Of a stretch of DNA of 64,000 bases, positions 22,306-29,575 are shown piece by piece (positions within the stretch are counted from its first letter, which is position 1; each line of letters begins with the position of its first letter). The notes under the pieces are model-generated. The model made no database searches. It worked only from the letters and a program-made list of their open reading frames with translations, and was not told the origin of the DNA. This DNA is from Clostridia bacterium (GTDB lineage Bacteria > Bacillota > Clostridia > Christensenellales > UBA1242), in assembly GCA_023228225.1 (NCBI GenBank), contig JALOBO010000003.1, forward strand, positions 1 to 64,000, read 5' to 3'. The position numbers and the translations under genes are program-made.

Positions 22306-24264
22306 TTAAAATTTTAATGCAGAAATTATTTGGTGTATAGGTGCAAATGCGCCTGTTAATTTGAACAATCTTCCACCATAATTGAAACAAATGCCTTCAG
22401 ATGGAAATATTGCATCGATGCCACCTGCATTTTCCAATGATTGTAAATGAATTTTCAATTTTGCTAAAGCGCCTTCATCGCCTGATTTATTTATATCGTC
22501 TATTGCTTTATTAAAGTCAGCTTTTAATTGATTAAGTGATGCATCAGGATTTGGCGCAAGTATTGTTTGTAAACTTTTAATTATTGCAACACCTACTTGT
22601 ACAAAAATTGTTCCAACGATTCTTTTTATTTCGCCACCTATTTTTGCGGCGTCCTTTGCTTCAAAATCTTTGGCCCATGCTAATGTTTTTTCATCAGGAA
22701 TGTTATCTTTGTTTATTCTAAATGATTTGTCATCAGTTAGCCATCGGCCAATCAAACCTGCCAATTGAACATCTGTTAATGAATAACCCATTTTTAATAT
22801 TCTATCTTTCCATTCAGCAGTATAAAAATCTAAGAACGTGTTATTATCTTTAAAATTCCATTTTGCTTTTATTTCATCAACCTTTGCATTGAAATACGTT
22901 TTTTCTTTATCAAAATTTACGCCATCTTTTAATTTAACATAAGGCGAGCCTTGTATTTTAAATGTTTTTTCGATATCTTTATTAATATCTGCTATCATTT
23001 TTGCAAGCTTATCTGCCGCTGCACGATCTTGTGATAATGGATTGCCGGCTGTATCATATTCAGTCACGTTATGAAATACCATTAAGTTTGTATTGTACGG
23101 TACCGTAATCATTGCAGGCGAATAGATTACTTCAAGATGCATGAAGCATTTTCCATTTTTAAATATACTTTCAAGATCTTTTTTGTTAAGATCTTTTATT
23201 GCATCTTCAAGATCATCGAATGCAAGGTTATATGCATCAGCAATAGGTCCTCTACCTGCAAATTTTGCCATTAACGCATTTTTATCAACTGCGTTTTCAC
23301 CAAAATTCTTATATTCACCTTTATTTCTTGCTGTAACAATTTTTCCATCTTTGTAACTAATTGCAATTGTAACGCCATCAGTTTTTTCAACGGTATTCTC
23401 TAATTTGCCTGAAAGTCCAAGATTTATAATTTCTTTCATTTGTCCAAATGTAATTGTCAAATCATCATAAACATGTTCAAGATGACCGAATGCGCCGCCT
23501 TCATCAATTCCTGCAAAACCTTTAAATGCATTTGGACCCATAAACATTCCATCCAAGTCTTTCCATCCATTCGGATAATATTCCGCGTAATCTTTACAAA
23601 CGGCAGGATGCGTTTCATTAGATTCTTTTATTGAATTTAATTTAGTATTCAATAAATTAAAAATGCCTGCATCTAGTTTCTTGTATATTTTTTTAAAGAA
23701 ATTTTCTTTATCTTTTATTGCGTGGCTATTATCTCTGAAATAGTTGCGTACTTCTGTTGCACTCATGTTAACAGATGGCGAATTTTCTTGTACATAGATA
23801 TATCCTTTTGTTTCATATCCATCAAGTTCAACATTGTCATTGTATATGTCAAAGTATTTTCCTCTTGTTAATCGTTCAGCATCTTTACCACCAAGAACAG
23901 TAATCAATGCAGTATCTTTTGTAAACATTGTAAGCAATTCGGTAGGTGCATAAGTATTTTTTACTTTAACAATTTTTGATGGCGGTATTTTAAACATTTT
24001 TGTCATTATCAATTTTTTCTCATCAAAAGACAAGAAATGATTATCGTCATACGCTGCCTTGCCTACTTCAGATTGATTAAGATCTCCGGTTGTTATGTAT
24101 ACATTTTCTTTGCCAAATTTTGCAACTAATTGTTCATATATATCGAAATGCCCGATATGAAAAGGCTGAAATTTGCCACTGTAACTAACAACAAAATTTC
24201 CATTTTTATTTGTTTCATTAATAAATTGTTCCAGCGTTTTAAGTTTGCTTATTTCTATTTTCAT
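22306..24264 (-). CDS. Tagged fusion: cytidylyltransferase-fold domain plus ligase-like nucleotidyltransferase
   Basis: A 652-residue protein with three parts. Residues ~7-20 are the tag (KLKTLEQFINET). Residues ~22-190 form an HxGH nucleotidyltransferase (SYSGKFQPFHIGHFDIYEQL, then NMSATEVRNYF), like NMN adenylyl- or cytidylyltransferases. The second half has the covalent-nucleotidyltransferase signature VEKTDGVTIAISY (KTDG), then TARNKGEYKNFG and HLEVIYSP, resembling DNA/RNA ligases. Comparable fusions are annotated as cytidylyltransferase in T4-like cyanophages. Substrates are unknown; repair of nicked or NAD-related ends is conceivable. The tag suggests it may travel in the virion. Confidence 0.75.
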   Translation of the reverse strand: MKIEISKLKTLEQFINETNKNGNFVVSYSGKFQPFHIGHFDIYEQLVAKFGKENVYITTGDLNQSEVGKAAYDDNHFLSFDEKKLIMTKMFKIPPSKIVKVKNTYAPTELLTMFTKDTALITVLGGKDAERLTRGKYFDIYNDNVELDGYETKGYIYVQENSPSVNMSATEVRNYFRDNSHAIKDKENFFKKIYKKLDAGIFNLLNTKLNSIKESNETHPAVCKDYAEYYPNGWKDLDGMFMGPNAFKGFAGIDEGGAFGHLEHVYDDLTITFGQMKEIINLGLSGKLENTVEKTDGVTIAISYKDGKIVTARNKGEYKNFGENAVDKNALMAKFAGRGPIADAYNLAFDDLEDAIKDLNKKDLESIFKNGKCFMHLEVIYSPAMITVPYNTNLMVFHNVTEYDTAGNPLSQDRAAADKLAKMIADINKDIEKTFKIQGSPYVKLKDGVNFDKEKTYFNAKVDEIKAKWNFKDNNTFLDFYTAEWKDRILKMGYSLTDVQLAGLIGRWLTDDKSFRINKDNIPDEKTLAWAKDFEAKDAAKIGGEIKRIVGTIFVQVGVAIIKSLQTILAPNPDASLNQLKADFNKAIDDINKSGDEGALAKLKIHLQSLENAGGIDAIFPSEGICFNYGGRLFKLTGAFAPIHQIISALKF

Positions 24265-24265
24265 T

Positions 24266-24328
24266 TTATTGAATTATATTATGTGGATAATTAGATTCTG
24301 ACATACTTGAAAATCTTCTAATTCTCAT
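24266..24328 (-). pseudogene. 20-codon micro-ORF ending in a copy of the dehydrogenase C-terminus
   Basis: Reads MRIRRFSSMSESNYPHNIIQ then stop. Its last residues NYPHNII repeat the C-terminal end NYPHNIIK of the dehydrogenase encoded at 25161-26321, with mostly third-position base differences. It is either a remnant of a duplicated gene end left when the gene at 24337-25140 was inserted, or a real small peptide. It falls in the gap before the fusion gene. Confidence 0.45.
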
Positions 24329-24336
24329 ATTTTCTA

Positions 24337-25140
24337 TTAGTAACGGCCGTATGCAGATTGATTTTCAAAAGAACCTGCTATGAATTCTTTGCCATCAACT
24401 TTAACAGTAACAACCGATGACCATCTTTGTGTATCTATTTGAACAAAACCGATAGAGTTATGAATAGTGTCACTACTAATGCTTGTGTTATTTTTATCAA
24501 TTTCAATTTTTGATGTAGGTGTAACTTTTACTTTATTTTTCTTAAGTCCGTCTAGCGTCATTGTTAATACTTTAGTAAAATCTGAACCAGCATAGGCAGA
24601 ATAACTTGTCTTTCTTGCTACAGCTACTGCTACATTTAATAACGATGCAGCTGCATCAGATGTCCATGATTTTAATACATTTATAATATTTGTTAATGCA
24701 TCTCTCATTGCAGGTAAATCTTTATTTGCTGCTTTAAATTCAGGTTCTATTCTTTTTATTGCATCTGACAAAGGACCTTGCGATCTTCCGCCTGGCGCAG
24801 CATCAGTGTATAAAAATGCAACAAATTCAATAATAGGTGCAGATGCAACACCTGTTTTTAAATATGTAGTTGCAGATTTAATAACTTCTTTAAATTTTTC
24901 AACTGGTGCTTCATCTCCAAAGTATGTATATCGCAATCCTGCTGTTGGCCATCCTGCTTCATAATGAAACAATGAACATACTGTTCTTATTTCACCTTTT
25001 AAATAAGTTTTAAATGTAGTTGTTTTTTCAAGACCGTGACGAGTTGCAAACTCAAGTCCTGATTCCTCAATTGCTTCATTAATTGCATTCGATTTTTCTA
25101 TGAATATAAATTCATTCAATGATGGTATTCTATTTTTCAT
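24337..25140 (-). CDS. Tagged protein of unknown function
   Basis: 267 residues starting MKNRIPSLNEFIFIEKSN; I-N-E then A about 20 residues in is a possible prohead-protease site (INEAIEES). The body has no recognisable catalytic motif. It includes YFGDEAPVEKFKEVIK, an Ala/Ser-rich helical middle and SSVVTVKVDGKEFIAGSF near the end. The gene sits between the dehydrogenase gene and a repeated copy of that gene's tail, suggesting cassette-like insertion. Confidence 0.72.
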   Translation of the reverse strand: MKNRIPSLNEFIFIEKSNAINEAIEESGLEFATRHGLEKTTTFKTYLKGEIRTVCSLFHYEAGWPTAGLRYTYFGDEAPVEKFKEVIKSATTYLKTGVASAPIIEFVAFLYTDAAPGGRSQGPLSDAIKRIEPEFKAANKDLPAMRDALTNIINVLKSWTSDAAASLLNVAVAVARKTSYSAYAGSDFTKVLTMTLDGLKKNKVKVTPTSKIEIDKNNTSISSDTIHNSIGFVQIDTQRWSSVVTVKVDGKEFIAGSFENQSAYGRY

Positions 25141-25160
25141 AATATGTTTTTATTTATTTT

Positions 25161-26321
25161 TTACTTGATTATGTTATGAGGATAATTAAATTCTCTATTT
25201 TGGAACTTTAATATTTTTTCGTTACGAATATTGCCACTGCAAATATCTATTGCGTTCATTATCGTACAATCATTTGACCATGATTCTTCGCCAATCATTA
25301 GCGTTTCTATGTATGGAATTAAACTTAAAGAAATTTCTCGTGTTGCTGAATTCCATAAATAAGATGGCGAATGGTCAACTGAATAGTATGTTATATTTTT
25401 TCCTACTTTAAATGTAGGATCATCGAATGATGTTGGTTTTGCAAAATAAAATCCCATGTTCTCATCACAACTTATATCAATTATTGATGTAAATTGTTTT
25501 AGAGAATTTGCTTGTTTTATATTAGATATAAACATCATTGGGTTGGTGACATCTTGCAATACGCCATTAACTATGATATCACTACTTCGAAGTTCTTCGA
25601 TAAGATGTGATATTTTTCCTTCTGTTGAAATAACTGAAAGGTAATCAGTTTCAGGAAAGTTAATCATTTGGTTATAATATACGTCTGGGTTTTTATCTGC
25701 TATTAAATGAACAGGGCGTTTTGTGAATACATGAATGTTATTAAATCCCCGTCCTTGTAATGCATAAATTGCACCTTTACTGACAGAGCCGTATCCTAAA
25801 ATAGATACTTTTTTTCTAGGTCCGTACATTCCGTCTAAACCTTGTAATCCTAAATAATGAATAACACCTGCATATCCTGCAAGTTCATTGTTTCGATAAA
25901 ATATGTGCAATGATTTTTCTCCATTATTCCATGTATGCATTTCTTCCCATGCAATTAAAGTCAATTTTTTTGCAATTGCAATCTCAGCGATTTCAAATTG
26001 TTGAATTGCATGAGACCAACCGCAAAGAATTTGGCCGTCTTTCATTTGTTTTAAATCGTCAATTACAGGTTTTGGCAATATGATCATATCACACATTTCA
26101 AATAAAGAATCACGAGATACAATATTGTAACCTGCTTTTATAAAATCTTCATCAGGAATTCCGAAATTTGTTCCGTAATTTTCTTCTAGATAAATTGAAG
26201 ATATTAAATTATAACTTATCAATGATAATAAGTGTTGCGGATGAATCGGCAATCGTTTTTCGTTTTCCTTTTTAGATGTTTTAAAAAGGCCAGTCTTTAA
26301 ATATTTATTTGCCGTATTCAT
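25161..26321 (-). CDS. N5-(carboxyethyl)ornithine synthase-like / alanine dehydrogenase-family enzyme
   Basis: NAD(P)-dependent oxidoreductase of the alanine dehydrogenase/transhydrogenase fold. The start KTGLFKTSKKENEKRLPIHP is typical of N5-(L-1-carboxyethyl)-L-ornithine synthase, which reductively joins pyruvate to ornithine or lysine. The dinucleotide-binding loop is SILGYGSVSKGAIYALQGRG. GVIHYLGLQGLDGMYGPR and IDISCDENMGFYF also fit the family. 386 residues is normal. It overlaps the upstream ATP-grasp gene by 17 bases, implying a joint pathway making an unusual amino-acid derivative. Saccharopine-type dehydrogenase is an alternative. Confidence 0.75.
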   Translation of the reverse strand: MNTANKYLKTGLFKTSKKENEKRLPIHPQHLLSLISYNLISSIYLEENYGTNFGIPDEDFIKAGYNIVSRDSLFEMCDMIILPKPVIDDLKQMKDGQILCGWSHAIQQFEIAEIAIAKKLTLIAWEEMHTWNNGEKSLHIFYRNNELAGYAGVIHYLGLQGLDGMYGPRKKVSILGYGSVSKGAIYALQGRGFNNIHVFTKRPVHLIADKNPDVYYNQMINFPETDYLSVISTEGKISHLIEELRSSDIIVNGVLQDVTNPMMFISNIKQANSLKQFTSIIDISCDENMGFYFAKPTSFDDPTFKVGKNITYYSVDHSPSYLWNSATREISLSLIPYIETLMIGEESWSNDCTIMNAIDICSGNIRNEKILKFQNREFNYPHNIIK

Positions 26322-27408
26322 CTATGATTGGATATTTTGCTAATATTCCTTCATAATCCATTGGCCATTTTGAAGATAATATTTCTTCTTTGTATTCAGG
26401 CCAATAAATTGAATGACCTTGTGACATATATTTTCTCCAAAGTTCTTCTTTGAACGAATCTGGCAATTCTCTTCGGTAAAAATCTTTATAAACTTCCATG
26501 TATACTTCACAAAGTTTTACACTTCCTAATCCTGTTGCACTATTCGTTTCAAGTACCCATATTTTACCTTGTTTATCAACAACCACATCCAAAGACCAAA
26601 GGCCAAGTTCAATTTCTTTTCGTACTTCACCAGATATTCGATAAATCTCATTCATGAAATCATCAGGAATTTTATTCATATCTTGATATGCATATATGAA
26701 TTTTACCTTTTCATCAACTTTTTTTGTTCGTATTGATTGGTCTTCTTTTATTGTTGGTACACGTTCATTTATAATAAAACATTTATCATTTAAAAATACG
26801 CATCGGTATTCTCTATCAAAATCAATGAATTGAGAATATAAATCAAATGATTTTTCTTCTCCTCTTAATTCAAATGTTTCAGGCTCTTTTTTAAGATCTG
26901 CTGCTGTATCAATTTTTTTTATGCCTAATCCCGAATGTCCTTTTGCTATTTTTGCGATAACAGGAAATCCCACAGCACCTTCGATTGCTTCTTCTCGTTT
27001 AAAAACTGTTTTTGGAAGCCAATCGCAATTTGCAAATATTTTCGAGAATTGTACTTTATCGCCTGATTTTAACATTGGTTCAGGAAGATTATACATTCTT
27101 TTTGGATTTACATTAAATTTATTAATAAATTGTAAAGATTCCTTTGAATTACCGCCATAATAAATAACTGGCAGATTTCTAGGTATAATGATATCATCAC
27201 GTTTTACATCTGTTGCTGTGTAATATGATATGTACAATTGGTCAATTGCTGCTTTATTGATTGCTGCTTCTCTTTCTGATGTATCTCCTGATAATGCTGC
27301 AAGATCTGCTCCTTGTCTGATGAAAATAATTTTCTTGTCGAATTGGTCACTTAAACCTAATGTAATGAATTCTTCAAGCGTTTTTAGTTTGCCTAATTGT
27401 ATTGCCAT
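26305..27408 (-). CDS. ATP-grasp carboxylate-amine ligase, tag-bearing
   Basis: ATP-grasp enzymes form amide bonds between a carboxylate and an amine through an acyl phosphate. Motifs: FPVIAKIAKGHSGLGI (ATP-binding lysine and glycine loop), FDREYRCVFLND, LWSLDVVVDKQGKIWVLETN (metal-binding E and N) and ATGLGS. This resembles the RimK/carboxylate-amine ligase branch. The N-terminus, KLKTLEEFITLGLSDQ, is a variant of the shared tag without an obvious cleavage glutamate. It is transcribed first and overlaps the dehydrogenase gene. The substrate might be that enzyme's product, giving a small peptide or a modified polymer; unproven. Confidence 0.8.
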   Translation of the reverse strand: MAIQLGKLKTLEEFITLGLSDQFDKKIIFIRQGADLAALSGDTSEREAAINKAAIDQLYISYYTATDVKRDDIIIPRNLPVIYYGGNSKESLQFINKFNVNPKRMYNLPEPMLKSGDKVQFSKIFANCDWLPKTVFKREEAIEGAVGFPVIAKIAKGHSGLGIKKIDTAADLKKEPETFELRGEEKSFDLYSQFIDFDREYRCVFLNDKCFIINERVPTIKEDQSIRTKKVDEKVKFIYAYQDMNKIPDDFMNEIYRISGEVRKEIELGLWSLDVVVDKQGKIWVLETNSATGLGSVKLCEVYMEVYKDFYRRELPDSFKEELWRKYMSQGHSIYWPEYKEEILSSKWPMDYEGILAKYPIIDEYGK

Positions 27409-27430
27409 GCTGCTTTTTTGATTATTTTAT

Positions 27431-27439
27431 TATATATTC
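27431..27439 (-). promoter_or_regulatory. Candidate phage promoter element GAATATATA
   Basis: Exact copy 23 bases before the ATP-grasp start and directly after the terminator at 27458-27484, a textbook terminator-promoter order. Confidence 0.55.
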
Positions 27440-27457
27440 AGAATAATAAAATGAAAA

Positions 27458-27484
27458 AAGCAGTACTCTCTCGAATACTGCTTT
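27458..27484 (-). terminator. Rho-independent terminator
   Basis: A 9-bp stem (AAAGCAGTA and TACTGCTTT) with a T-rich tail on the minus strand, after the 86-residue tagged gene. Confidence 0.85.
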
Positions 27485-27501
27485 AATATGTTTAATGCTA
27501 A

Positions 27502-27762
27502 TTATTTATTTAGCATACCGATGATTGCTCCATAGTCTAAACCATCGTCTGATTTTTTCTTTAACAAACCTGTGATAACTTCATCAGCTTTTGCTTGGTC
27601 ATATGAATCGCCATGCATTTTTTTCAATTTTTCTTCAGCCCAAGATTTGAATTCTTCATCAGAATTAATAGTGCCTTCTAAAATTGCTTGTTCTTCAGCT
27701 AATTTATCTGCTTGTAATTGTTCATTTACGAACTCGTCGATTGATAAGATTCTTCTTTTCAT
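27502..27762 (-). CDS. Small tagged protein, paralog of the adjacent gene
   Basis: 86 residues starting MKRRILSIDEFVNEQLQAD (tag variant, V-N-E then Q). The last ~55 residues (EEFKSWAEEKLKKMHGD, ending YGAIIGMLNK) are nearly identical to the C-terminus of the 216-residue protein encoded just upstream. The two genes thus arose by tandem duplication, with this copy lacking the middle region. The C-terminal module is charged and helical. Function unknown. Confidence 0.75.
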   Translation of the reverse strand: MKRRILSIDEFVNEQLQADKLAEEQAILEGTINSDEEFKSWAEEKLKKMHGDSYDQAKADEVITGLLKKKSDDGLDYGAIIGMLNK

Positions 27763-27969
27763 TGTATGATATTTATTTTTTATTTATTTAACATTCCAAT
27801 GATTGAACCGTAGTCTAAATCATCGTCTGATTTTTTCTTTAATAATCCAGTGATAGTTTCGTCAGCTTTTGCTTGGTCGTATTTATCACCGTGCATTTTT
27901 TTCAATTTTTCTTCAGCCCAAGATTTGAATTCTTCGTCTGTTTTTATATCAGCTTCAAGAATTGCTGAT
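27504..27969 (-). repeat. Tandem duplication of about 185 bp
   Basis: Bases 27504-27690 and 27783-27969 are close copies, offset by about 280 bases, encoding the shared C-terminal module of the two tagged genes. Divergence is mainly at third codon positions, so both copies appear to be under protein-level selection. Confidence 0.8.
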
Positions 27970-28430
27970 TCTCTTAAAGATAATGGACCTTTATATTTTT
28001 TGATTTGTTTATCTAACTCATCAAGTTCTTTTTGTAAATCTGCTGGTGTTTTTTGTTTTAATGCTTCTTCTTCAAGAGCTTTTTGCATTGCTTGTAATTT
28101 ATCAGCAGTTTCTTTTTTCTTTGCAATTGCTGCTAAATATTTATTATCATCAATAGTTTCATCTTCCTCATCAATAGTATTAGCTGCATTTTTTGGTCCA
28201 ACACCTTTAACCCAGCCTTCTTTAATTTTTGCAAAAAATTCACTGCGTTTTGTGTGATGCAATTGAGACATATGCGAAACACCAAAAGAATCTAAAGTTG
28301 AATGCCAATGTTTTTTGTATTGGTCCTTTAGACTTTCTGCTTCTTCTAAAAGTTCCAATTCAGAAACTTCAGATTCAAACATTTTTTCTTTTTGAACGTA
28401 TTCGTCAATAGATAATATTTTTCTTTTCAT
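27780..28430 (-). CDS. Tagged protein with coiled coil, paralog of the adjacent gene
   Basis: 216 residues starting MKRKILSIDEYVQKEKMFESE; M-F-E then S is a possible cleavage site. A middle segment (about 35-75) contains LDSFGVSHMSQLHHTKR and FFAKIKEGWVKGVGPKN. A long Lys/Glu/Leu-rich coiled coil follows. The last ~55 residues (EEFKSWAEEKLKKMHGD to YGSIIGMLNK) duplicate the end of the next gene. The coiled coil and repeat module suggest an assembly or scaffold role, or an internal head protein. Confidence 0.75.
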   Translation of the reverse strand: MKRKILSIDEYVQKEKMFESEVSELELLEEAESLKDQYKKHWHSTLDSFGVSHMSQLHHTKRSEFFAKIKEGWVKGVGPKNAANTIDEEDETIDDNKYLAAIAKKKETADKLQAMQKALEEEALKQKTPADLQKELDELDKQIKKYKGPLSLRESAILEADIKTDEEFKSWAEEKLKKMHGDKYDQAKADETITGLLKKKSDDDLDYGSIIGMLNK

Positions 28431-28447
28431 ATTATATAAATTTTTAT

Positions 28448-28456
28448 TATATATTC
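28448..28456 (-). promoter_or_regulatory. Candidate phage promoter element GAATATATA
   Basis: Exact copy 18 bases before the start of the 216-residue tagged gene, immediately after the stop of the 62-residue gene. Confidence 0.5.
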
Positions 28457-28461
28457 ACGAA

Positions 28462-28650
28462 TTATTTGCAAATTTGTGATAATGTCGCAACGTATTCGTT
28501 AACAGACATATTTACACGTTTTGCTTCGTCAGTTAATACAGATAGCGTTTTTAACATGCTTTCTTTTACATCGTTATTGTATTTTTCAAGTATAAAGAAT
28601 TGTTGATTATCTTCTCTTACTTTTTCAACTACTGCTGATATTTTTTTCAT
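28462..28650 (-). CDS. Small helical protein of unknown function
   Basis: 62 residues, MKKISAVVEKVREDNQQFF at the start and SVNEYVATLSQICK at the end. It is amphipathic and probably all-helical. It lacks the N-terminal tag shared by both neighbours. Accepted as real because it fits the gap between two close genes, in the same direction, with an A-rich leader. No function can be proposed. Confidence 0.6.
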   Translation of the reverse strand: MKKISAVVEKVREDNQQFFILEKYNNDVKESMLKTLSVLTDEAKRVNMSVNEYVATLSQICK

Positions 28651-28671
28651 TGCTGTTTATTTTATTTTAAT

Positions 28672-29550
28672 TTAATTTTCTCCTGAAGTGTCAGCTACTA
28701 TTACAGTTTGCCATTTATCTAAACCGAATAAATCTTTAACTTTAAACGTTAAATCTTTATCACCTAATTTAACTGCTGTTGTTAAATCTTTTGTTGTAAA
28801 TGCAATAACTTCTGTATCGCCATTTTTTGGGTGAACATAATATGTAATACCTTTAAAAATAACTTCATATACATTTTTTTCAATCATATCACCTAATGCA
28901 GGTTTGACATCTTCGCCTTCGTTAATTAGTGTATGTTTTGTTATTTTTGTTTCTTCTTCAACTTTAGGTTTTTCGTTTTTCTTAACAACGTCTGTCATTT
29001 TAAAATCGTCAAGTATTTCTAACATGATATGTTTTTCATTAGATATTTTTCCGCCTCTTACAAGATCCATGAATTTTCTCCATCGTTTCTTAAAATCAGC
29101 CAATACTTCTGTATCATCAATTCGATTGCAAACTTCTTTATAAACTTTTGTTAATTTATCTTCTTCATCAACATGTTTAGTGTCAATTTTTCTTACAGCA
29201 TAATCATCAACTACGCCATAAACAAAAACAAATTTTTTCTCTTTGCTTTCTTTAGCCCAAACAATTACAAAAGTTACATCTTTATCATCTTTGTACTTTT
29301 TGATTTGTTCCCAATCGTCAACAGTATCAGCAACAGAAAAATCTTTTGTTACTTCGCATACTTCGTAACGATTACCATATCTATCCTCTACGATATTGCC
29401 TTTTTTCAATTCAGGAAGATTTGTTTTTGGTTTTATTACTTCCTCTTCCTCTATATGCGTGGGTTTTGTTTGCTCTCCTGTTGGCGATTCATTATCAGCC
29501 TTCATTTTAGCAACAAATTCATCTATAGAAAGAATTCTTTTGTTATTCAT
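28672..29550 (-). CDS. Tagged protein with several beta domains
   Basis: 292 residues starting MNNKRILSIDEFVAKMKADNE, a tag variant. After an acidic linker come three segments with similar beta-type sequence: LKKGNIVEDRYGNRYEVCEV, FVIVWAKESKEKKFVFVYG, and the C-terminal VYEVIFKGITYYVHP. The first and last look like small SH3-like modules. No catalytic residues visible. An AAATATATA element (29567-29575) lies 17 bases upstream. Adjacent to UvsW in one direction. Confidence 0.72.
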   Translation of the reverse strand: MNNKRILSIDEFVAKMKADNESPTGEQTKPTHIEEEEVIKPKTNLPELKKGNIVEDRYGNRYEVCEVTKDFSVADTVDDWEQIKKYKDDKDVTFVIVWAKESKEKKFVFVYGVVDDYAVRKIDTKHVDEEDKLTKVYKEVCNRIDDTEVLADFKKRWRKFMDLVRGGKISNEKHIMLEILDDFKMTDVVKKNEKPKVEEETKITKHTLINEGEDVKPALGDMIEKNVYEVIFKGITYYVHPKNGDTEVIAFTTKDLTTAVKLGDKDLTFKVKDLFGLDKWQTVIVADTSGEN

Positions 29551-29566
29551 ACAAGATATTTTATTT

Positions 29567-29575
29567 TATATATTT
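29567..29575 (-). promoter_or_regulatory. Variant promoter-like element
   Basis: AAATATATA on the coding strand, 17 bases before the 292-residue gene; overlaps the 3' end of the UvsW gene by two bases. Confidence 0.35.
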
